Of a stretch of 15,709 nt of DNA, positions 6,867 through 13,334 are shown piece after piece (the stretch's first letter is position 1; every line of letters starts with the position of its first letter). Below the pieces are notes generated by a model. The model made no database searches. It saw only the letters and a list, made by a program, of their open reading frames with translations, and was not told the origin of the DNA. The stretch comes from Planctomycetaceae bacterium (lineage in GTDB: Bacteria > Planctomycetota > Planctomycetia > Pirellulales > Thermoguttaceae), in contig SUVI01000101.1 in the NCBI GenBank assembly GCA_015062085.1, positions 1-15,709 of the forward strand, read 5' to 3'. The translations under genes were made by a program, and so were the position numbers.

Positions 6867-8162
6867 TCAAGACTTTCCGAGATTGGGAGCGGTTTGTTTC
6901 CAGAGCACGGCAGCTGCGGAAAGTGCGGTAATGAAAACGAGCAGACCGGAAGCGGAAAGCGCACAGGTGAACCCGAATTCATCGATCACGACGCCCCAGG
7001 CGTAGGAACCAGAAGCCCATCCGATGTCGCACCCGAGGAAAAACGTGGCAGTCGACGCATGCCAGCGAGACGGCGTTGTGAGTCGGTACGCCATCGTGTT
7101 GAGGAACGGAAAGCCAAGTCCGATGCTAATGCCGTAAAGCGTTCCGCTTACGAAAAGCATAGCAGCGGAGTTTGCCTGGCTGGTTAGAAAGAAGGAGAGT
7201 ACTCCGACCCCCAGCGTCGGCATGAGAACGCGGACGGGCGGGAAACGGTCTCCCAGTTTTCCGGCGAACAGACGGACGGCAAACATGGCGAGTGCAGTCC
7301 CAAGAAAGAAAAGCTGCGGTTTCTCGATCTCGTTTCTCTGTGCAAAAAGCATGAGGAACGAGGAGTAGAAGGAACAGCTGAACATAAAAAGTCCGCAAAC
7401 GAACGCCATGCTCAGTGCGCCGGGTTCAAAAAAGGAATTCGTAATGCGCCTCCAAATGGAAACGTGCGGTGCAGAGTCCTGCATCTGGGGTACGTTTTTC
7501 GTTTTGGCGATGGGAGAGTCTGTTTCTTCTTCCAAATTCGGCGTGTATCGGCACACCCAAGCCAAGATGATGAGAATGAGCGAAAGTCCAGCCATGCCGT
7601 ACCAGATGACGTGATTTCCCCACGCGGAACTCTGTCCGAAATGGAAAAGCGCATACCCCAGCGACGGTCCGATGACCATAGCGAAGGACTGACCGAGACC
7701 ATAGTATCCCATTCCTTCACCAAGTCTGCTGCGGGGCAGGACTTCTGCTGAAGCGTTTGCCGAGGCAGTCGAGACTCCGGAAAAACCGACTCCCTGAAAG
7801 AATCGGACCGCAAGCAGGATGCCGAGTCCGGGGAGGATGAGGGGAACGAAATTTGCGAGCGTCATGAGGATCCCGCCGAAGATCAGGACGATCCGGCATC
7901 CGTATCGTGCGGAAAGTGCGCCGGTCAAGATACGTCCGACTCCGGCTGCGAGCGCAAAGACGGCCGTCAAAAGCCCACTGAAAGCCGCTTTCCCGCCAAG
8001 CGATTCTACGTAAAGAGGAAGCGCTCCGTAAAGTGCATGACAGACGATGGACACGATCATCGAAAGCATGATGATGTCCAGAAAAACGAAAGTCCATATC
8101 CTCTCTGCCGGGCGGCAAGACATGCCGGAACTACAAATTTTCCGCGAACTGAATGTACTCAT
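6867..8162 (-). CDS. Major facilitator superfamily (MFS) transporter
   Basis: The product has 431 residues with about 12 hydrophobic segments in two six-helix halves; the loop at about 204-240 is the central cytoplasmic linker. The loop after helix 2 has a motif-A-like GRILTGALSARYGCR (76-90), repeated in the second half as GKLGDRFPPVRVL (301-313). Helix 5 has a motif-C-like GYYGLGQSFAMVIGPSLG (152-169), typical of H+-coupled antiporters that export drugs or sugars. The start at 8162 is chosen because GGAAGGG/TAGGGA precede it and the protein then has normal MFS length; the longer frame to 8531 reads through the promoter and the dispersed element. The substrate is unknown. The gene stands alone, bracketed by two copies of the palindromic element. 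Confidence 0.92.
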   Translation of the reverse strand: MSTFSSRKICSSGMSCRPAERIWTFVFLDIIMLSMIVSIVCHALYGALPLYVESLGGKAAFSGLLTAVFALAAGVGRILTGALSARYGCRIVLIFGGILMTLANFVPLILPGLGILLAVRFFQGVGFSGVSTASANASAEVLPRSRLGEGMGYYGLGQSFAMVIGPSLGYALFHFGQSSAWGNHVIWYGMAGLSLILIILAWVCRYTPNLEEETDSPIAKTKNVPQMQDSAPHVSIWRRITNSFFEPGALSMAFVCGLFMFSCSFYSSFLMLFAQRNEIEKPQLFFLGTALAMFAVRLFAGKLGDRFPPVRVLMPTLGVGVLSFFLTSQANSAAMLFVSGTLYGISIGLGFPFLNTMAYRLTTPSRWHASTATFFLGCDIGWASGSYAWGVVIDEFGFTCALSASGLLVFITALSAAAVLWKQTAPNLGKS

Positions 8163-8204
8163 GGGGTCCCTACCCTTCCTAAAACCAAAACCGATATGCC
8201 GCAC

Positions 8205-8232
8205 AGTATACCACATTCCAAAATTTCGTAAA
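8205..8232 (-). promoter_or_regulatory. Promoter of the MFS gene
   Basis: On the minus strand TTTACG (8232-8227) and an extended -10, TGG followed by TATACT (8210-8205), are separated by 16 bp. The -35 is weak (four of six); the extended -10 compensates. Transcription should start near 8198, about 35 nt before the ATG. Confidence 0.6.
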
Positions 8233-8245
8233 TCCGGGGTCCCTG

Positions 8246-8273
8246 AAAAAGGATGGAAAAATTTGATCCATCC
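8246..8273 (-). terminator. Possible leftward terminator upstream of the MFS promoter
   Basis: GGATGGA (8251-8257) and TCCATCC (8267-8273) form a 7-bp stem with a 9-nt loop. On the minus strand the stem is followed by TTTTTC. It could stop transcripts from nth before the MFS promoter. The stem is short, so this is tentative. Confidence 0.45.
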
Positions 8274-8307
8274 GGCTGGCTGCTGCGTACCGATCAGGTC
8301 CGATCTC

Positions 8308-8515
8308 ACCACGGAGAGCACACAGAAGAGACGCAGAGACCCACTGGAAAGAAAAAGGAAAAAAGGGAGTGAGTGTATCCAGATGCGAAATTCATGGAAA
8401 ACGCGAAAAGATGCAAATGGATTTAAAAAAATCAAAAACATTTCGCAAGATGTTTTTTCGCGCTTTTCGTGTTTAAAGTTCTGTGTTTCTCTGTGCTGCT
8501 CCAGTACTCTGTGGT
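8308..8515. repeat. Palindromic intergenic element, copy B
   Basis: It begins ACCACGGAGAGCACACAG and ends in CTCTGTGGT, an inverted repeat with ACCAC/GTGGT at the tips and CACAGA-type blocks inside. The core 8379-8438 matches copy A (6522-6580). The inner right arm (8440-8470) is roughly complementary to the core, so the whole element could fold into a long imperfect hairpin. It carries no gene. Confidence 0.65.
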
Positions 8516-8688
8516 AAAATGCCCGGCGCAAGATTTACGGCACAAACGTTTCACGCGCGCTCTCACCCTACGGGAGAGATCTGGCTGCCCGCGAAGAGAC
8601 GGCGGCCGTGAGAGGAAAACATTTCGGAAATCGTTTCCCTCTCAGACTCTCTCTTCAAAAACTTTTTGATATTTTGTTTTTTAATCTT

Positions 8689-9348
8689 TTAAAAGGCTGT
8701 TTCGGCTTCTGTATTGAAAGGGCATTCCGCACATTTTGGATTGCGTGCCGTGCAGACATTTCGTCCGAAAAGGATGAGCTGATGAGAGATCTTGACCCAT
8801 CTGTCACGCGGAACGATGCGGATGAGATCCTGCTCGACCTTTTCCGGCGTCGTTTCATCGGAGAGGCCAAGTCTCTGAGAAAGGCGAAGTACGTGCGTAT
8901 CGACGACCACCCCCTCCGCTATCCCGAAAAATGTGCCGAGAACACAGTTCGCAGTCTTGCGTCCAACTCCGGGAAGCTGGACGAGTTCCTCCATCGAGAC
9001 GGGGACCTCGCCGTTAAATTTTTCTGCGAGTATCCGGCAGCATTCCCGAATGTTTTTCGCTTTATTTCGGTAAAATCCCGTGCTGTGGATGTCGCGTTCC
9101 AGCTCTTCCTGCGAAACGTTCGCATAGTCGGAAGCCGTTCGGTACTTCTGGAAGAGAGACTGCGTCACGATATTGACGCGCGCGTCCGTGCACTGCGCAG
9201 AAAGGATGACCGCGATGAGCAGTTCCAGCGGACTTTGAAAATGAAGGGCGCAGGCAGGTTCAGGGTAGAGCGCATCGAGGCACTCGCAAACTTTCTGCGC
9301 ATGATCAGCGGAACCGTAGGGAATCGTGCAGGGGATCGAAAATTTCAT
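8689..9348 (-). CDS. nth: Endonuclease III, DNA glycosylase/AP lyase (fourth Fe-S cysteine missing)
   Basis: The product has 219 residues, close to the usual 211. Nth removes oxidised pyrimidines in base-excision repair. Visible family features are FQSPLELLIAVILSAQCTD (37-55), the helix-hairpin-helix LPGVGRKTAN (125-134) with catalytic lysine K131, and VVDTHVLRL with catalytic aspartate D150. The iron-sulfur loop normally reads C-x6-C-x2-C-x5-C; C199, C206 and C209 are present but position 215 is alanine and the protein stops four residues later. Shifting frame does not restore a cysteine. The start at 9348 is preferred for length and because the ATG at 9393 has no ribosome site; AAAGG lies 12 bases upstream of 9348, which is distant, so the start is less certain. 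The gene is divergent from the SH3 protein gene. Confidence 0.92.
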   Translation of the reverse strand: MKFSIPCTIPYGSADHAQKVCECLDALYPEPACALHFQSPLELLIAVILSAQCTDARVNIVTQSLFQKYRTASDYANVSQEELERDIHSTGFYRNKAKNIRECCRILAEKFNGEVPVSMEELVQLPGVGRKTANCVLGTFFGIAEGVVVDTHVLRLSQRLGLSDETTPEKVEQDLIRIVPRDRWVKISHQLILFGRNVCTARNPKCAECPFNTEAETAF

Positions 9349-9380
9349 GGGTAAATCGGACCTTTCGTGAAAAATCGCTC

Positions 9381-9409
9381 TTGAGTTTTTCATTTAAATA
9401 TGGTATATC
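9381..9409 (+). promoter_or_regulatory. Promoter of the SH3-domain protein gene
   Basis: TTGAGT (9381-9386) and TATATC (9404-9409), preceded by an extended TGG, are separated by 17 bp. The near-palindrome ATGGTATATCAT at 9400-9411 suggests that the leftward nth promoter overlaps it. The transcript leader is about 35 nt. Confidence 0.55.
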
Positions 9410-9452
9410 ATAAACGAAAGAAAAAGAAAAGAGACATTTTGGAGAAATTTCC

Positions 9453-10688
9453 ATGAAATCCCTACTTAAATTTCGTTTTTTTGAGATTTTATCCGGAATC
9501 ACATTTTTTTTGCTGACGTTCATTCAAATGCCGTCCTCAGCGCACACGCAGACGTTTCCGTATGATGCCGTCGTCTGTAAACCGGAGGCATTCGCAAGAA
9601 GCGGTCCCGGAACGGATTTTTATGCGACGGACCGTCTGGAAAACGGTGTTTCCGTTCAGGTCTACCAACACACGCAGGACGGCTGGTGCGGGATCCGTCC
9701 GCCAGTCGGCAGTTTTTCCTACGTTCCCGCACGGTATGTCCAGATGGTCGAAAATGACCTCGGTAAAATCGTAGGAAATTCCGTCCCAGTCTACGTTGGC
9801 AGCCGTGTTTCAGCAAACTACTCCCAGATCCAGCGTACACTTGCGCAAGGGACGATGGTGGAAGTACTGGAACTTCCGCGTGAAGGGGACGAAGCACTCT
9901 GCCGGATCTCGCCCCCATCGGGAGAATTTCGATGGATCCACGCCTCCGCGCTGACTCCAAACCGGACCGGTATCACGACAGAACCGCTGCCGCAGGATCC
10001 CCAGCTTGGAACTCCGTCAGGAAACGGTTCCGGCAACCTCTCCGGTTCATTTTCCGACAGAGATCATGGAAGCTCGACATCCAGCCCTGTACCAGCTCCC
10101 GGTACATTCATGCACAAAGTAAATCAGCTCGACATGGACCTGACCGCCGTCATCGCGATGCACTCTTCTGCCGCGAACTGGGAGACGGAAAGTCTTCTGA
10201 TGCGCGCAAACCGCCTCATGAATCAGGCGCAAAGCATGCAGGAACGCGAGGCTCTTGAGCATGTACGTCAGAAGATACTCAAGGCAGATGAAGTCCGACG
10301 CGGAAGGATCGAATACCAAGAACTTCTGGCGACCGCATCGGAAGATCACCCCGCTCTGATGTACGATCCCATGGACACAAGAAGCAGTCCCCTGCCCGAC
10401 TTTTCGGACGTCTCCGAATTTCCGGCTCCGTACTCCACCCAGCCAGGACGCTGGGAGTATTCAGGGATCCTGGTACGTGTACAGCGAAAACGTTACGCTC
10501 ACCTTTCACTGCCGCAGTACGCCATCGTAAATGAGGACGGACTCCTTCGGTGCTACGTCTCGCCAATGCCCGGCGTTGACCTTGAACCGCACATCAAGAA
10601 ACGAGTTGCGCTCGCGGGCAGCCGAAACTACATTCGGGAGCAGAGAGCGTTTAATCTGAATGCACACACCATCGTGAACGTCTGGTGA
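9453..10688 (+). CDS. Secreted protein with two bacterial SH3 domains
   Basis: The product has 411 residues. GGAGA sits seven bases before the ATG. A signal peptide (hydrophobic 11-25, cleavage near SSA 28-30) indicates export. Two SH3b-like repeats follow: about 37-99, with AFARSGPGTDFYAT, the usual 'R-x-GPG' signature, then DGWCGIRPP and SYVPARYVQ; and about 104-167, with VPVYVGSRVS, LAQGTMVEVLE and FRWIHASAL. A Gly/Ser/Pro-rich linker spans 170-217, a helical region 220-300, and a C-terminal segment about 334-410 (GILVRVQRKRYAHLSLPQYAIV) has no family I recognise. Planctomycetes have many such proteins and their role is unknown; SH3b domains elsewhere bind cell-wall peptides or proteins, so an envelope-binding role is inferred. 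Confidence 0.85.
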   Translation: MKSLLKFRFFEILSGITFFLLTFIQMPSSAHTQTFPYDAVVCKPEAFARSGPGTDFYATDRLENGVSVQVYQHTQDGWCGIRPPVGSFSYVPARYVQMVENDLGKIVGNSVPVYVGSRVSANYSQIQRTLAQGTMVEVLELPREGDEALCRISPPSGEFRWIHASALTPNRTGITTEPLPQDPQLGTPSGNGSGNLSGSFSDRDHGSSTSSPVPAPGTFMHKVNQLDMDLTAVIAMHSSAANWETESLLMRANRLMNQAQSMQEREALEHVRQKILKADEVRRGRIEYQELLATASEDHPALMYDPMDTRSSPLPDFSDVSEFPAPYSTQPGRWEYSGILVRVQRKRYAHLSLPQYAIVNEDGLLRCYVSPMPGVDLEPHIKKRVALAGSRNYIREQRAFNLNAHTIVNVW

Positions 10689-10751
10689 CGGACGCCCCAA
10701 AGATCCAAACGGCGTTTCCCAAAAACTCCCAAACGTTTCGTTTCTCCTTTT

Positions 10752-10787
10752 CCAGCCGGAAACCTGATTTTCGGCTGGTTTTTATTT
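10752..10787 (+). terminator. Rho-independent terminator of the SH3 protein gene
   Basis: CCAGCCGGAAA (10752-10762) pairs with TTTTCGGCTGG (10768-10778), an 11-bp stem with one G-U pair and a 5-nt loop, followed by TTTTTATTT. Confidence 0.92.
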
Positions 10788-10844
10788 GACAGTCTGTCTG
10801 TGCGTCTGAAAAACTTTTTTGAAAAAAAATCCGAAGCAGGGGGA

Positions 10845-10873
10845 TTGACTTTTCAGAAAATTTCTGCTAAACT
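10845..10873 (+). promoter_or_regulatory. Promoter of the glycosidase-like/propeller operon
   Basis: TTGACT (10845-10850) and TAAACT (10868-10873), preceded by TGC (an extended -10), are separated by 17 bp. Transcription should begin near 10880, leaving a leader of about 138 nt. A second TTGACA at 10786-10791 has no matching -10. Confidence 0.7.
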
Positions 10874-10880
10874 CAAATTT

Positions 10881-10977
10881 CGGCAGTCAAGTTTCCGTAG
10901 AGGAAGCCCCCAGCACGCCTGGAAGTACAGTCCATCGGCTGAAACGGCCGCTCCAGCATTTTCCAGGCCTCCTGCCG
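10881..10977 (+). promoter_or_regulatory. Possible structured leader RNA before the glycosidase-like gene
   Basis: Starting at the predicted transcription start, CGGCAG (10881-10886) can pair with CTGCCG (10972-10977). Inside are TTCC/GGAA (about 10892-10904), GCCTGGAA (10917-10924) with TTCCAGGC (10961-10968), and CGGC/GCCG (10936-10950). All helices are compatible and give a three-way junction. No known riboswitch motif is recognised. The pairing was found by eye. Confidence 0.4.
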
Positions 10978-11017
10978 TTTCCTGCCCGTTTCACATTCTT
11001 TTTTTGAGAGGATTTTC

Positions 11018-13225
11018 ATGACCAGCCAAACTCACCGGACCAGCCAAACTCACCGGACCAGCCAGACGGAGAACGTCTCCGCGAACCATCGATCGAAATT
11101 CCCAAACGATTTCGAAAACATTCCGCATTTTACGGCGTCCCCATCTTTTTCCAGCAGTCCATGCTTTCCTCAAAATTGCTCATTTTGGGGTTTTCTGCCG
11201 CTCTTCGCATTTGCGCTCGCCTTTCTGCTCCTAGCCTCGGCGTTTCATCCCGGAACGATTTTGGCGCAGAACGCAGAATCGGTCATCATTCCGAACGCGT
11301 CATTTGAGGAACCGTCTGCAACGGACTCTCTCCCGGCGAACTGGACCGGCACGAAAGAAAAATTCTCCCGCAGCACGGAAGAAAAACGGACCGGCTCCGC
11401 TTCTTTCTGCTGGAAAAATGAAGATCCTGCCGCGTACCGTCTTTCGCAGGTGAAAGTGAAGGGACTGGTTCCCGGCGGATCGTACGTTCTTTCCGCGTGG
11501 GTCAAGTCGAAAAACGTCCGCGGCGGAAAAGCCTCCATCTGCATCGAGTGGAGCGAACCGGACGGAAAGTGGCTCGGCGGCGCGTACGTTCGCGGAGTAA
11601 ACGGCACGAAAGACTGGACGAAGATCTCGCAGGTCTTCCATTTCCCGGAAGACGCCCGCAGTCCGCACATCTCCTGCTACGGTACACGTGAAGGCGGGAC
11701 CGTAGCGTGCGGTGAAGCATGGTTTGACGACCTGGAGATCCTTCCATACATTCCGCCGTGCATCCGCGCCGTCACGACAGACCAGTACCGCAACCAGACG
11801 ACTGGCGGAACGATTCGATTTTTCGCAGGTCTGACCTTCCCGGAGACGGCCTTCCCTGCGGATCTTCAGAAACGCATCTCGCTGGAAGTTGCCGAGGCGG
11901 ATTCCGGAAAGAAACTCCAGACGATCCGCGATTTTACCTGGAGCGCGACACCGGACGCCGGACGCTCGAAAAGCTGGCAGCCTGGAAAGGAAGTCCTCAC
12001 ATTTGAGCTGGATACCGCGACGCTCCCGCCCGGAAAATACGCACTGACGCTGAAAGTCCCGAATCCGAAAGACCCCGGAGCGGCGGAAGAAACGGAGACC
12101 GTCACGCTGACGAAATGGACGGAATTTCCTGAGCGAAAATCATTCATCGACGAGCACCGCCGGTTGATCGTAGACGGAAAACCGTACTTCCCGCTCGGTC
12201 TTTACTTCCATTTGCCGACGGATGAAGACATTGCGCGCCTCGCGGATTCCCCGTTCAACTGCATCATGTCCTACACTCGGCTTACCCGCGAACGGCTGGA
12301 CCGGCTGCACGAAAACGGGATCGACTCGATCTACAGCGTGAAGGATCTCTACGAGGGACTCCACTGCAAGACGGACGAAGAGGGGCGACGCAAAACCGCG
12401 GAAGTGATCCAGGCAATGAAAGACCATCCCGCCGTCATCGCGTGGTACATCAACGATGAACTCCCGCTTTCCATGCGTGAGGTACTCACCGGGCACCGTG
12501 ATCTGGTGGAGGAGCTGGATCCGTCCCGTCCCGCTTGGGTCGTTCTCTACCAGGTCGAAGACATTCGGGATTACCTCCCGACCTTTGACGTCATCGGGAC
12601 TGACCCGTACCCGCTCCCCTCGAAACCGGCCTCCACCGCCTACGAGTGGGCACGAAAGACTCATGATGCCTGCTTCGGAGTGCGCGCGTGCTGGCAGGTC
12701 CCGCAGTACTTCAACTGGGCGAACTACGGACGAAGTAAAGAAACGTCTCGAACTCCGACTTACGAAGAAATGCGAGCCATGACCTGGATGAACATCGCGG
12801 GCGGCGCAAACGGAATCATCGGCTACGCGTACTACGATTTTTATCGAAATTACGCCGGAAGAGACGGTTCTCCGGAAGAAAAACAGAAATCGTTTGACCG
12901 CACCTGGAAAGACGTCTGCCACGTCGGTGAGGAAGTCAAAAAGTACGAACGGATCCTTCTCTCGATCGACCCGCCGGCTGCCGTCAGCCCTGCCTCGGAA
13001 TTTGGGCAGGACGTCGCAGTACGTCTTTACGGAAACGGGGAGGAAACGTGGCTCCTCCTAGTCAATACGCAGACAGAAACGCGAACGGCCTCCTTCACTC
13101 TCCCAGAGGGACTGCGTGTCAAAAATGCCGCGGACTGGCCGAACGTGAAGATCACGGAAGAGAACGGAACGCTGACCGTAGAATTCCCCGCGCTGGAACC
13201 TGCGTTCCTTCAGCTTGGAAAATAA
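11018..13225 (+). CDS. Secreted glycosidase-like protein: carbohydrate-binding jelly roll plus TIM-barrel domain
   Basis: The product has 735 residues. GAGAGGA lies five bases before the ATG. An unusually long 56-residue N-region begins MTSQTHRTSQTHRTSQT, encoded by an 18-bp tandem repeat. The signal hydrophobic stretch is 57-76, with probable cleavage near ILAQ (81-84). Residues about 88-243 look like a CBM4/9-type jelly roll (IPNASFEEPS near the start, AWFDDLEI at the end). A beta-rich linker domain spans about 255-368. From about 375 a GH-A-like barrel starts (RRLIVDGKPYFPLGLYFH), with AVIAWYINDELP (472-483), where E481 is the likely acid/base, DVIGTDPYPLP (524-534) and GANGIIGYAYYDFYR (596-610). 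A small beta domain closes it (about 655-735). The exact GH family and substrate are unknown; a degenerate or binding role is possible. It is followed by the propeller protein gene after 109 bp. Confidence 0.82.
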   Translation: MTSQTHRTSQTHRTSQTENVSANHRSKFPNDFENIPHFTASPSFSSSPCFPQNCSFWGFLPLFAFALAFLLLASAFHPGTILAQNAESVIIPNASFEEPSATDSLPANWTGTKEKFSRSTEEKRTGSASFCWKNEDPAAYRLSQVKVKGLVPGGSYVLSAWVKSKNVRGGKASICIEWSEPDGKWLGGAYVRGVNGTKDWTKISQVFHFPEDARSPHISCYGTREGGTVACGEAWFDDLEILPYIPPCIRAVTTDQYRNQTTGGTIRFFAGLTFPETAFPADLQKRISLEVAEADSGKKLQTIRDFTWSATPDAGRSKSWQPGKEVLTFELDTATLPPGKYALTLKVPNPKDPGAAEETETVTLTKWTEFPERKSFIDEHRRLIVDGKPYFPLGLYFHLPTDEDIARLADSPFNCIMSYTRLTRERLDRLHENGIDSIYSVKDLYEGLHCKTDEEGRRKTAEVIQAMKDHPAVIAWYINDELPLSMREVLTGHRDLVEELDPSRPAWVVLYQVEDIRDYLPTFDVIGTDPYPLPSKPASTAYEWARKTHDACFGVRACWQVPQYFNWANYGRSKETSRTPTYEEMRAMTWMNIAGGANGIIGYAYYDFYRNYAGRDGSPEEKQKSFDRTWKDVCHVGEEVKKYERILLSIDPPAAVSPASEFGQDVAVRLYGNGEETWLLLVNTQTETRTASFTLPEGLRVKNAADWPNVKITEENGTLTVEFPALEPAFLQLGK
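11021..11064 (+). repeat. 18-bp in-frame tandem repeat at the 5' end of the glycosidase-like gene
   Basis: ACCAGCCAAACTCACCGG occurs exactly at 11021-11038 and 11039-11056, and a third partial copy (ACCAGCCA) starts at 11057. It encodes T-S-Q-T-H-R directly after the start codon. Confidence 0.95.
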
Positions 13226-13334
13226 ATGCCGCGCCGCGGGATCTCTGATCCTCGCCGCCAGCCAAGATCCTCTTTTTCGCTCGCTCCCGGCACGCAGCCG
13301 CCGGGGGCACCTTTTTCATTTAAAGGAGCTTCAC
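13226..13334 (+). other. Short gap between glycosidase-like and propeller genes
   Basis: This 109-bp gap has no convincing promoter or terminator. A small GGATC-TCT-GATCC hairpin (13238-13250) is present. The gap supports co-transcription of the two genes. Confidence 0.5.
13322..13328 (+). promoter_or_regulatory. Ribosome-binding site that fixes a GTG start
   Basis: AAAGGAG lies six bases before GTG at 13335. No ATG exists in this frame before the signal peptide ends, so this site decides the start. Confidence 0.85.

Larger units (their letters stand above)
8163..8688. other. Intergenic region between MFS gene and nth
   Basis: It holds the MFS promoter, a short leftward hairpin and palindromic element B (own entries). 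Nearer nth, CTCTCAC (8560-8566) can pair with GTGAGAG (8608-8614), while GAGAGGAAAAC (8610-8620) can pair with GTTTCCCTCTC (8633-8643) with one mismatch. The two pairings share bases and exclude each other. Neither has a T tract. No gene was seen. Confidence 0.55.

Noticed and set aside
12140..12922. 260-codon minus-strand frame
   Set aside because: Lies opposite the barrel domain of the glycosidase-like gene; no supporting signals.
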